A DNA stretch of 64,000 nt from Eudromia elegans (Eukaryota > Chordata > Aves > Tinamiformes > Tinamidae): NCBI GenBank assembly GCA_003342815.1, contig PTEX01000049.1, positions 1,985,605-2,049,604 on the forward strand, given 5' to 3'. The translations under genes and the position numbers were made by a program. The notes below the pieces were generated by a model that saw nothing but the letters and a program-made list of their open reading frames with translations, did no database searches and was not told the origin of the DNA. Every line of letters starts with the position of its first letter. The stretch's first letter is position 1. Below, in pieces: positions 56,801 to 64,000 of the stretch.

Positions 56801-59800
56801 ATGTTGCTCAGATGCTCTGTGCTGTTTGTTGAGAAAAAGATCAGGGCTTTTTTTAACCAGCTGTGTCCTGCTGGTGAAGGAGCAACATAGGAGCAGTTGA
56901 TGTAGCCACTAAGGGTGACTTAAAATGGTCCATTGGGCTCTGCCTTCCGCCCGCTCCCGCAGGTGGAGGAGGATGCGAGCAGGGGCCTTGCAAGTGCCCG
57001 CAGGATCCTGTGCTGCCTCGTCTGCTCAAAGCTGCCTGTCAGTCAGAGTCTGTCATCCTCTTTTCATCTTGATTTATCATCCAGCGTAACTAGGTTTCAG
57101 AGTTTCATTTCAGCCTTGCCTTCTCCCAGGGACAGGGCGATAAATCTAGGATGCAAATGTTTTAACTGTCTGATTCCAGGAGCGGGACAAGAAAAACCTT
57201 CATTTCGGGAGTGAGAGAGAACACAGCTGTCGGGGCAGGGTTCCTGTTGTGATGTCTGGGTTTGCCACCAGTTTTCCACCTCCCTCAAGGATAATGCATC
57301 CCTGGAGCATTATGATAGGGAAAAATCACAGCATCTCCTCTAGAATTGGGAACTTCTGGGGAAGAGATTGGGTTGTCCCGTGTGCTTGGTTCTTGGGGTA
57401 GGAAGAGAAGGGAAAAGCAAACGTGGAGTAATGTTTTGATCTTGTTTGTGCCATTTCTCGTCTATGATAAAGCACCAAAAATAGCTGAGCAAAGTCAGGT
57501 TTGTGCTTTGGTCCAGTAGGATCTAAAACATCTGAGGAGATTCTCTGATGCTGTTTAGGAATCTACTTCAGTCCATGAGATTAAGTAGGAGGCAACTCTC
57601 TGTGACACTGACAGCTCAGGCAAGCTACTCCTAGACAGGAGTAATTGTCAGAGCACGGTTGTCTCCAGCCCCAGGATTCCCTGGGTCTTGCTAGGAATGA
57701 CAGGATAACTGCCAGGTGTCTTGGAGAGGGTCTGCTTTCCCAAACTAGTGTGGGAGAGTGGGGAAGGAGGGCTGTGTTAAGGCAGGGCTCACTTGTATAC
57801 AAGTGAAGAGTCCAAGGGGGGTTATTTTAAACCTATATCCAAGAAAGGTGCTAAAGGATAGAAGGGAAGACCAAAGGAGTGTGATTTCTTTAACAAGAGG
57901 AGGGTACTGTTGCACCGGGACAAGGAAAGAGCTGTTGAAGAACATCGTGGTCTCCCAAAGGCCAGTACAACATTTCAAACCATGATCCCAAGTGTTTAGT
58001 GAGACATCCCAGCTTGGCTCTTGAAAACAGTATGAGTTTAGATCTTGGTCCTGGATTGTCACTCCTCATACTACTAGAAAGTTTAATTTCCTAAAGAAAA
58101 TGTAAGAAAAAAGCCAAAGGTCGTCTGAATTGTAGTTTGTTAAGCCTGTAGACCTCTATCTGTCCTTTAGGAAATCCCCTGGAAGCGTGATGCTTCAGGT
58201 CTCCCTTCCAGAAAAGCACATACTGGGACAAAGAAGCCTTCAGATCTCTGACTGAAGACAGGGCACAAACTCGGAGGTGCCCTTGGAGTCCAGCTGGTCC
58301 TGTTAGCATCAGTGGGAAAGCAGCGTTTTGAGCCACCCGTGAGAGAGAGTTGGGAAATAGGTCACTCTTTATTCTTGGCTAAGCATAGTTGGTAGAGATT
58401 TACTTTCTCATGTACAGGGGAAGAGGAACGAGACTTCTGCAGTTAATTCTAGTCAAGATACAGAAATGGTTGTTTTGGGCTTCTGAGGTTGACCAGTTTC
58501 CCAAGCGAGAGGGGCAGGAATAGCCTCAGTGTATTTCCAGAGTTACCTAACCTGCCTTGTCTTGGTCTTCAGGGCACCTTCCTCTCTTCTAGTGGCATGT
58601 GCAACCCTAGGGAGTGTACCCGATGTCTTGTCACCTGGAACACATCTCTTTAAGGTTATCTTGCTCTACCTGATGTGACTGGCAAGCATTTCTGCTCCGG
58701 GGAGCGAAGGGGAAGCGTGGGCAAGCGCAGGAGCCGTGCTTGTGTTCCCAGTGCATCTCGCCAGAGTGAAGGCAAGGGGAATTGTGCACACCCAGAGCAG
58801 TGAGCTGTTGCTTTTCCCAGCCCTCTGACTGGTCCTGGTGAGATCCACAGTGCCCAGCCTTCCCAAAGCAGCTTGGCTATCGTGGTGCCTTCAAGAAATA
58901 GATGTGCTGTCATCTCCCCAGTCCGGTGTCCGCTTGTGGAGAGCTGTTAGACTTTCCCTGTCACTGGGAAACAGTTGGAAGCTGAGAGGTTTCCTGAGGC
59001 AGTAAGAGGTGAAATGCAGAATGTGGATATGTTAGTGCTCAGCATGAAACTGGTGTTTGCAGCATGAGGAAAAGAAGGATTTCTGTGAGATGAGAGAGAG
59101 GGGAGAAACTCGGGGAACTGCTGTGGGGGGAGTGTGAGAGAGATGATGATGCTTCAGCTAAGGTTAATCTGGTCTCTCTGGGGACAGCAGAGACAGCATC
59201 TGCTAACTGGTCTATAACTATCACTTCTCTAAGCCCGTCCCTGGCAGGGTTTTCCATCTCCAGCTGCCAGTGTCCAGCAGAGCAAGTGAGGATCTTTGCC
59301 CCATGGTGAGCTCTGCTTGTGTGCCAGGGCCTCCCTGCCACGGGCTTGGCTGTGGGCACATGTGCTGCTCTAATTTCCCTGCTGTTTTATTTACAACACT
59401 CAAAGTTGTCCATATTAGTGGTGTCAGCACTTTTTTTTTTTTCAATACCTGATAATTCATGACTGTGCTTTGATGCCTCAAACCGATGTGGGAGACAGCC
59501 CTGTGCAAACTCCAGTGGTCCATCCCTTGCCAACATCAGACTGTAAATCTTGCTGTTCCCTGCCCAGCCAGGCAGGCTTCCTCCCCTGCTCCTTGTGAAC
59601 TCCAGCAGCTGATGATCGTCTTTCCCACGTTGATGTGACTTCTGTGATGCCAGAATTAGGTTTCTGCTGTTTATGTCATGCTAGGAATAACAGTCTAGCA
59701 ATAGCTGCTTCTGGCTCAAATTTCCACCGGTTGAGGAAATAAAAGTATTAGCCCCATCTTTCCATTTCCTTTTGTCCATAGCGAGTAGCTTTTTGTGACA

Positions 59801-61234
59801 AGCTGATAAAATGTTATTAGGCTTTTCCTTGACATAAGTAAAGGGTAGACAAGCAGACTTCATGCCTAGAAGTGATGAATTTTAATAGCAGCCTTTCGGT
59901 GCCGTTTTAGTCCCTTCCAGACTGGCTTCTCCACCTGGGATTAACTACAGACAGCCTGTTCTTCTTACCCAGGAAATGGCTGGCTAGTTCTTGTTCTGTT
60001 GTGCTTGACAGGTCACAGGGACAGTAAAGCTCTATAGTAGCTGTCCCCTCGCATCTGCCCGTATATAGAGGTGAGATCTTGAAAATAGTCTGGCCACAGA
60101 CCATACAAGAACATTAGCAGGTTTAACTCTCTGCAGCCAGGTTTGATCTTGTCCTGCTTTGGAGGTCAAGGCTCAAACCTCCCTGTAAGTCACTCATAGA
60201 TAGTGACAATTACCCAATGTGCCTGGCAGAAGCCTTCATGGCCTGAGACCCTTGAGGAAGAAGGTGATGAGTTTGGACAGTAAGTGCTGGCTGAGGGGAG
60301 TAAGTTGTGGTTAATTCCTGTACATCCTGCCTGTGATGTGCAGGCTCCCCAGAGCTGGGAAAGGCTCTTGTGGTGCTGTCGGAAGCTCTGGTGCCAAACC
60401 CGCTGCTGCTGGTGGGCGGAGGGTTGTGGGGAGCGTGGACACGAGCCTGACCTGACACGTGCTCTCTCTCCAGCTTTCATCCTCATGATTATTCTGGCTC
60501 TCATCCGCATCAGCAGAGGCCAAGCGGAGGGGCACCCGTCCATGGCCCAGCTGTCGGGCATCCGCAACCTCTTTGGGGTGTGTGTCTACTCCTTCATGTG
60601 CCAGCACTCCCTGCCGTCCCTCATCACACCCATCTCCAAGAAGAGGCACGTCAACAAGCTCGTGCTGCTCGATTACATCCTGATCCTGGCTTTCTACAGC
60701 CTCCTGTCCTTCACTGCCATTTACTGTTTCCGCAATGACACCCTCATGGACATGTACACGCTCAACTTCACCAACTGTGAAATCATCAACGTCGCCTTCA
60801 TTCGCTACTTCCTGGGCCTCTTCCCGGTCTTCACCATCAGCACCAACTTCCCCATCATTGCCGTGACCCTGCGCAACAACTGGAAGACCCTTTTCCACAG
60901 AGAAGGGGGAACGTACCCCTGGGTGGTGGACAGGATTGTCTTTCCTGCCATCACGTTGATCCCCCCAGTGCTGGTGGCTTTCTGCACCCACGATCTGGAG
61001 TCCTTGGTGGGGATAACGGGAGCGTACGCTGGAAACGGGATCCAGTACCTCATTCCAGCTTTCCTGGCGTACTGTAGCCGCAAGGACACCCAGCTGGTCT
61101 TCGGCACGGGTACCGTTAACAAGCACCTCTCCCCTTTCCGGCACACCTTCTGGATTGTGTTTGTGCTCATATGGGGCTTCTCTTGCTTCGTGTTCGTGAC
61201 TGCAAACATTGTTCTGAGCGAGTCGAAGCTCTGA
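23763..61234 (+). CDS. TMEM104: TMEM104, multi-pass transmembrane protein (AAAP/SLC36-38-like)
   Basis: TMEM104 belongs to the amino acid/auxin permease superfamily, related to SLC36 and SLC38; its substrate is not established. Nine coding exons: 23763-23807, 25562-25683, 27571-27652, 28600-28705, 29114-29194, 33365-33464, 33891-33999, 48558-48651 and 60474-61234. They join in phase to 499 residues (human 496). About eleven hydrophobic segments are visible, near 16-38, 40-62, 150-175, 216-235, 240-259, 278-300, 309-331, 355-378, 398-418, 430-450 and 470-492. An acidic loop (EDDEDDED, from residue 84) follows TM2. Sequons lie at N184, N196, N334 and N344. The start MAGGITDTGELYSPY matches human exactly and has A at -3 and G at +4. 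Introns 7 and 8 of the coding set are about 14.6 and 11.8 kb. The last exon alone gives half the protein and is much GC-richer than the rest. Confidence 0.97.
23808..25561 (+). other. TMEM104 intron 2
   Basis: 1.75 kb of AT-rich non-coding DNA. No repeat, RNA gene or exon recognised. Confidence 0.8.
25562..25683 (+). CDS. TMEM104: TMEM104 exon 3 (TM1-TM2)
   Basis: Acceptor gattgcag, donor gtacgt. It encodes VGLVYMFNLIVGTGALTMPK and AFATAGWLVSLVLLMFLGFM. The GTGALTMPKAF segment is the conserved unwound TM1 region of this transporter superfamily. Confidence 0.96.
25684..27570 (+). other. TMEM104 intron 3
   Basis: 1.9 kb. It contains an antisense open frame of 204 codons (26148-26762) that resembles nothing I know. 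No repeat family recognised. Confidence 0.75.
27571..27652 (+). CDS. TMEM104: TMEM104 exon 4
   Basis: Acceptor ctccctctag, donor gtttgt (weaker than usual). It encodes (S)YMTTTFVVEAMAAANAQLRW and KRMEKRK, the end of TM2 and start of the cytosolic loop. Confidence 0.94.
27653..28599 (+). other. TMEM104 intron 4
   Basis: About 0.95 kb, no feature recognised. Confidence 0.8.
28600..28705 (+). CDS. TMEM104: TMEM104 exon 5 (acidic loop)
   Basis: Acceptor ctctgccag, donor gtaagt. It encodes EDDEDDEDSSSGVSDSDVLL and QDGYERAETRPILSV. The GAT/GAG run is a codon repeat that could vary in length; the serines beside acidic residues suit casein kinase 2. Confidence 0.95.
28706..29113 (+). other. TMEM104 intron 5
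   Basis: About 0.4 kb, no feature recognised. Confidence 0.8.
29114..29194 (+). CDS. TMEM104: TMEM104 exon 6
   Basis: Acceptor caatttgcag, donor gttggt. It encodes (Q)RRGSPNIFEITERVEMGQM and ASMFFNK, highly similar to human RRGSPNPFEITDRVEMGQM. Confidence 0.95.
29195..33364 (+). other. TMEM104 intron 6
   Basis: 4.2 kb. It holds a CTCF-like motif at 30505-30520 and a minus-strand open frame of 177 codons (31290-31823) judged spurious. No interspersed repeat recognised. Confidence 0.7.
30505..30520 (+). promoter_or_regulatory. Candidate CTCF site
   Basis: CCAGCAGAGGGTGCTG fits the CTCF core CCAGCAGGGGGCGCT at about 13 of 15 positions. Its role as a loop anchor or insulator is inference. Confidence 0.4.
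33365..33464 (+). CDS. TMEM104: TMEM104 exon 7 (TM3)
   Basis: Acceptor tttcctgcag, donor gtaagt. It encodes (V)GVNLFYFCIIIYLYGDLAI and YAAAVPVSLMQVT. It has a small CpG-rich codon patch (gcggcggcggtaccgg) in otherwise AT-rich surroundings. Confidence 0.96.
33465..33890 (+). other. TMEM104 intron 7
   Basis: About 0.4 kb, no feature recognised. Confidence 0.8.
33891..33999 (+). CDS. TMEM104: TMEM104 exon 8 (glycosylated loop)
   Basis: Acceptor tctttccag, donor gtgagt. It encodes (C)SATGNHSCNVGDGTKYNDT and DKCWGPIRRIDAYRLYL. Two sequons (N184-H-S, N196-D-T) and four cysteines mark an extracytosolic loop. Confidence 0.95.
40712..40835 (-). mobile_element. Decayed CR1 LINE 3' end
   Basis: The plus strand reads tcgtagaaactagagctgg, then cccctgg, ccaggc, ccagtgtttgt, in the order of the reverse complement of the CR1 3' UTR of reptiles and birds (tagaa..gggctggaa..ggtcatctagtccagcccc..gtgtttgtcc). 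Similarity is patchy, so the copy is old. No ORF part is seen. Confidence 0.4.
46212..46238. promoter_or_regulatory. AT-rich homeobox-type motif block
   Basis: Overlapping TTAATTAA and ATTAATTAAATAAAT motifs in 27 bases. It may bind homeodomain proteins or be simple AT-rich DNA. Confidence 0.25.
48558..48651 (+). CDS. TMEM104: TMEM104 exon 9 (TM4)
   Basis: Acceptor atccttccag, donor gtgagt. It encodes AAFTLLLGPFTFFNVQKTKY and LQIMTSLMRWI, matching human AIFTLLLGPFTFFDVQKTKY. It is isolated between the two largest introns. Confidence 0.96.
53611..53720 (-). mobile_element. MIR-like SINE fragment
   Basis: The plus strand reads like the reverse complement of MIR: an agagggaagcaact block, then aaagctaatag and agcagagctcagaactctg, in the order of the MIR right half (acagctaataagtggcagagc..ggattcgaaccc). 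It is strongly diverged, as expected for an element that predates amniote radiation. The assignment is by eye only. Confidence 0.45.
54107..54164 (-). mobile_element. CR1 LINE 3' end fragment
   Basis: cagaatcataatagttgga, then aaagacctacaggatcatca and agtccaacc is the reverse complement of the avian CR1 3' terminus (ends in ATTCTRTG repeats). It is clearly less diverged than the copy at 40.7 kb. Only the terminal piece is present, typical of 5'-truncated LINE insertion. Confidence 0.8.
55430..55575. promoter_or_regulatory. Isolated CpG-rich patch in TMEM104 intron
   Basis: About 145 bases dense in CpG (for example cgccagccgcccgcgctgac) in AT-richer intron. It could be an intragenic promoter, enhancer or a chance GC patch. 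No exon is recognised. Confidence 0.35.
60474..61234 (+). CDS. TMEM104: TMEM104 last coding exon (TM5-TM11)
   Basis: Acceptor ctctctccag. It encodes residues 247-499: (A)FILMIILALIRISRG, then LFGVCVYSFMCQHSLPSLIT, LDYILILAFYSLLSFTAIYC, FPVFTISTNFPIIAVTLRNN, GGTYPWVVDR and ends FVTANIVLSESKL TGA. It is one uninterrupted 761-base exon with strongly G/C-ending codons, in contrast to the upstream exons. Confidence 0.98.
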
Positions 61235-62070
61235 TGCGGCCGTAGCTCCCTGTGCTCCCTGCAGGAGACTCCGGCTCTTCGGCTTCTCTGGGAGTGTGGA
61301 GGGAGCCGAGAGGCAGTGCCAGGGGAAGCCTCCAGGCCCCTGGTTTGGTGGCACACGTCACCCCTGGACACAGACTTTGTTATTTCCACCCTGGGTGTGG
61401 ATGGAGCAGGCTCAGCCCTTTAGAGTCCTGGGTGAAAGGCCCGCGCGGGGCTGAGTGCCCTGTGGCTGCCCTGGGCCCAGCCCCACCTGCCTTGAGCGCG
61501 GTTCAAGCTTTGCTTCCTCTGCCCCTGGGGCTGCCCTCCCTCCGTGCTGCAGGTTGGAGCACCCAGGAGAGCTGCCAGCCTGGGCTGCCCGCTGCACTGG
61601 TCAGCTCGATATCCCCTGCTCCGAAGGCAGGGACCTGCCATGTGCAGAATCCATCAGGAAGTGGGGGGAAACTAACCTGTCTTACTCAAAGTGTGACCCT
61701 GGCAGGCACAAAACTCCTGTGCCAGGTGAGAGGGAGGGAGAAAATTAATTGGGGTGGGAAGAGCCCCAACCCTCTTTTGTTCTTTTTTTAAATATCTGTT
61801 ACACTTTTGTTTGCTCTGGGTAAGGAGCACCATGGATTGCCTGGAATCTCCTGCTTGTACTCCATAGCTGTGGAAAAGAAGCCCGTTTCCATGTGCTCTT
61901 CTCACGCTGTTCTCCTTGGCTCTGGCAGCCTTACTCCTATAGAGAGCTGTCCATGCGCAGGCAGGGCTGCAGCCCTTCCCCGGGAGGGAAGACGCAGCCT
62001 CTCCTCCCCTGGCTCCTGCATCCCTGCTCTGTGTGCCCATGGACCGGCCCTTGGCGTGGGCTAGGGAGGT

Positions 62071-62120
62071 GCTAATTACACCCACGAGGCGTTTGCAGCC
62101 TCCCGTGCTGCGTAATTAGC
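62071..62120. repeat. Inverted homeobox-type pair GCTAATTAC / GTAATTAGC
   Basis: A perfect 9-bp inverted repeat, copies at 62071-62079 and 62112-62120, 32 bases apart, each with a TAATTA core. Confidence 0.7.
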
Positions 62121-62796
62121 CTTGAAGGGAGGGGGATGTTGACCCCAGGGAGCTCTGCAGAGCTCCTGCCGTGGGAGAGAGCGCGAGCCCCCTTGCTGTG
62201 CAGGGCTATGGGGGCTCCTCCTGGTCTTTTACACCCTGTCTGGGGGTGCGCTGAGCTCCCCGGTCGTTCACAGCCTCTTGTCGTGCGCGGCGGGTGCCTT
62301 AGTTCGGCGGCGGGTGCCTTGGATTGCAGTCTCTGCTTTGGAGCCCGCGACAGGCGGCACCGCTGCCAGGGAGCGGAGCCCCTCGGGCTTCCCTCACACA
62401 TGCAGGAACTTGGTGAGTGTTTACCTGGGGTACCTGGGCCTCTCCTTTCCAAAGCAGCAGCCTTGGTCCGACGCTGCTTCAGCAGGAGCCACAGGGCTGG
62501 GCGAGGGGCCTGCTGGTGTCACCAGCCCCCGCCAGGGGCACCTGGGTCAGCCCCGCTCATGGGCCTGTGTTTCAAGTGGTGCCTTGTGCCTCCCTGTGCC
62601 CACGGGGCGCCAAGGGGAGAGAAACGCCAGGGCCAGAGAGCGTTTTTCCATATGAAACATGACAGAGCAATGCCTTAAAATGTAGGAAAGGGGCCGTCGT
62701 GCTCGAAGGAGTGAGGAATGAGTCTGGTTTTAGAGGGTGTTACCAGTGCTGAAAAGGAGCCTCACGTGATGCTTGTCCTGACTGCCATTACTTTCC

Positions 62797-62827
62797 AAAA
62801 AAAAAAAAAAAAAAAAAAAAGAAAAAA
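62797..62827 (+). repeat. Poly(A) tract A24-G-A6
   Basis: A homopolymer 15 bases upstream of AATAAA. No recognisable retroelement precedes it, so it is treated as simple repeat. Confidence 0.95.
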
Positions 62828-62841
62828 GGGATTCAACCCAC

Positions 62842-62847
62842 AATAAA
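62842..62847 (+). terminator. TMEM104: TMEM104 poly(A) signal AATAAA
   Basis: Canonical hexamer in cacaataaagtgcac, the first AATAAA after the TMEM104 stop. Downstream sequence has tctgtta. Confidence 0.55.
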
Positions 62848-63173
62848 GTGCACATTATAAGTCTGTTAGAGTCCGGCATCTTTCCTGCCCCCTCCTCCTT
62901 CCTCCTGTCCTAGGTGTGACAAGCGGCTCTGCATGGAGGGGACGCATGTGACTAATGGGGCTGCGGGCCAAGCAGAAGCCACCAGCAGAGAGGGTAATGG
63001 AGCCCCTCACCTCCTCCTCCCGCGGGGCTCGGGCACCTCGACGTGGTAGCTGGGAACTCAATTAAAACAGCTGTACCTTCCCCTTCTCAATTACAGCTCC
63101 TTACACTTAAACCCAAACAAATTGACTCGCGCCGCCGCCGCCGCGGGCTGCGAAGGCAGTTTCTGCCAGCAAA

Positions 63174-63246
63174 TTTATGATCGCCATAAAGCGCCGCTTG
63201 ATTTATGTTAAAATATTAAAGCGCAGCTTTATGATGGAAATAAACA
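63174..63246. promoter_or_regulatory. Clustered posterior-HOX/CDX and FOX-type motifs
   Basis: TTTATG occurs at 63174, 63202 and 63228 and its inverse CATAAA at 63185; GCCATAAA (63183-63190) is a full CDX/posterior HOX site. A module AAAGCGC(C/A)GCTT is repeated at 63188-63199 and 63218-63229. ATAAACA (63240-63246) fits FOX proteins. Confidence 0.5.
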
Positions 63247-63489
63247 CTTTCGCCCTGCTTCTCTCGAAGGGCCTCCCAAGCAGTGGAGGATTTTGGGGCT
63301 TGGGCTGTAAATCTGCAGCCAAATGGGCATCGGGGATGGATTGAGGCTGCTGCAGCGCTGGAAAGAGCAGCAGCCCCAGGGAATAAAGCCCTGGTGCAGC
63401 CAGGCCCTGCTACCCAGCACCAGGGCACCGCGGGCGATAATCCGGCCCCCGGCTTAGCCGAAATGCTGCCCCACTCGGCCCCAGGATGC

Positions 63490-63508
63490 ATGCAAATGAT
63501 ATGCAAAT
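63490..63508. promoter_or_regulatory. Two octamer motifs 11 bp apart
   Basis: Perfect ATGCAAAT at 63490-63497 and 63501-63508, same orientation, start-to-start distance 11 bases (one helical turn), in GC-rich flanks. This suits POU-factor pair binding. Confidence 0.55.
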
Positions 63509-63646
63509 GAGCGTGCCAGCAGGGGCGGCCGCTGCCCGCATCGCTTTACCCCGGGCGCCGGCCGCACGTCCCCACGGCCCCCGCTGTCCCCAGGCTCCCG
63601 CCGCAGAGCCCGTCAATAAACCATGAGGCGAAGCCATTTGCCTCGT

Positions 63647-63676
63647 TGAGTCACGGGGGACATTAATTAATTAAAA
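63647..63676. promoter_or_regulatory. AP-1 site next to TAATTAATTAA
   Basis: TGAGTCA (63647-63653) is a perfect AP-1 site. It is followed by ATTAATTAATTAAAA (63662-63676), an overlapping homeodomain-type tract. Confidence 0.4.
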
Positions 63677-63949
63677 CCCACGGATGGGGATATGTTCTTT
63701 TTTTTCTTTCCGTTTTCTTTCAGCTCTCTTTGTTCTTTCCCACGTGGCAGAGCTCAGGCTGCTGCAGAGGGGCACCCATGGGTGCTTATCCCATGGGGCA
63801 GGGAGCTGCCACCCCCGGCACCACCAACCGGCGCCGCTAGATTTGTTTGTTTGTTGAGTGCCTTTATCTGCACCCGGCCACCCCCTTCCCTCTGCCACCA
63901 CGGGGCTGCCAACGCCATTAAGAGATGATTGGTGTGATGAATAAGGGAT

Positions 63950-64000
63950 GGGGAAGGGAGGAAAGAAGAGAAAGAGGGAGGGAGGGAGGAAGGAAGGAAG
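63950..64000 (+). repeat. Purine microsatellite (GGGA/GGAA)n
   Basis: The last 51 bases are all A or G and end in gggagggagggaggaagg type units. It probably continues beyond the window. Confidence 0.85.

Larger units (their letters stand above)
48652..60473 (+). other. TMEM104 intron 9 (11.8 kb)
   Basis: Unique-looking DNA with a MIR-like fragment (53611-53720), a CR1 3' end (54107-54164) and an isolated CpG-rich patch (55430-55575). The acceptor is gctctctctccag. No other exon, RNA gene or LTR element recognised. Confidence 0.6.
61235..62868 (+). other. TMEM104: TMEM104 3' UTR (to AATAAA)
   Basis: GC-rich non-coding DNA from the stop to about 20 bases past AATAAA at 62842-62847. It contains an inverted pair of GCTAATTAC elements (62071-62120) and an A24 tract (62797-62820). 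An earlier end cannot be excluded. Confidence 0.55.
62869..64000. other. Non-coding region downstream of TMEM104
   Basis: No exon of the expected next gene (GRIN2C in mammals) is visible. The first half mixes a (GCC)n run at 63131-63143 with an AT-rich motif cluster (63170-63250). Octamers, AP-1 and homeobox-type motifs follow at 63490-63676. The window ends in a purine microsatellite. Confidence 0.5.

Noticed and set aside
60311-61354. 347-codon open frame antisense to the last TMEM104 exon
   Set aside because: It mirrors a G/C-ending-codon exon, which commonly leaves the opposite frame open. The translation has no recognisable motif and the sense protein is clearly TMEM104.
62797-62827. 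Poly(A) tail of a retrogene
   Set aside because: No coding remnant or retroelement precedes it, and no clear target-site duplication was seen. It sits just upstream of the likely TMEM104 poly(A) signal and reads as simple repeat.
62869-64000. 3' end of GRIN2C (expected next gene, minus strand)
   Set aside because: I searched the minus-strand frames for a glutamate-receptor C-terminus and saw none, so the gene, if present, starts beyond the window.
1-64000. Retroviral, LTR or other virus-derived elements
   Set aside because: No LTR-like pair, primer-binding site, or gag/pol/env-like frame was recognised by eye. A repeat-library search would be decisive.

Overview
The window is vertebrate nuclear DNA, most likely avian. 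Its genes have short GC-rich exons with standard GT-AG introns, it carries the 3' ends of CR1-type LINEs, and an assembly gap sits in a very GC-rich first exon, as is common in bird genomes. The gene order RAB37 - NHERF1 (SLC9A3R1) - NAT9 - TMEM104 is, from memory, that of human 17q25.1, so this is a conserved amniote block (chicken chromosome 18 would be the expected equivalent; not checked).

Layout. 1-2420: last seven coding exons of RAB37 (+), with 5' exons outside the window. 4700-16670: complete six-exon NHERF1 (+), broken only by a 220-N gap in exon 1; it has a TATA box, a CArG box and a CCAAT box. 19235-21376: NAT9 (-), six coding exons, tail-to-tail with NHERF1. 21300-21781: a CpG-rich bidirectional promoter shared by NAT9 and TMEM104. 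21782-61234: TMEM104 (+), one non-coding and nine coding exons with two introns of about 14.6 and 11.8 kb. 61235-about 62870: TMEM104 3' UTR. 62870-64000: non-coding DNA with a dense set of homeobox, POU and AP-1 type motifs.

Functional relations. RAB37 is a secretory-vesicle GTPase. NHERF1 is a two-PDZ scaffold joining apical membrane proteins to ezrin and actin. NAT9 is a GNAT acetyltransferase linked to microtubules. TMEM104 is a multi-pass membrane protein of the amino-acid transporter superfamily. They are neighbours by synteny, not an operon or pathway. The shared regulation visible is the NAT9/TMEM104 head-to-head promoter.

Composition changes sharply: GC-rich from 1 to about 17.9 kb, mixed to 22.5 kb, AT-richer through the TMEM104 introns, then GC-rich again from the last TMEM104 exon onward. 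Recognisable mobile DNA is scarce: two CR1 3' ends, one MIR-like fragment and small tandem repeats. I recognised no retroviral or LTR element, no tRNA or rRNA gene, and no CRISPR.

I found no unprecedented system. The most interesting unexplained sequence is the motif cluster downstream of TMEM104 (63170-63680), followed by the NHERF1 promoter architecture and the G-quadruplex-type sequence just after the first TMEM104 splice donor.
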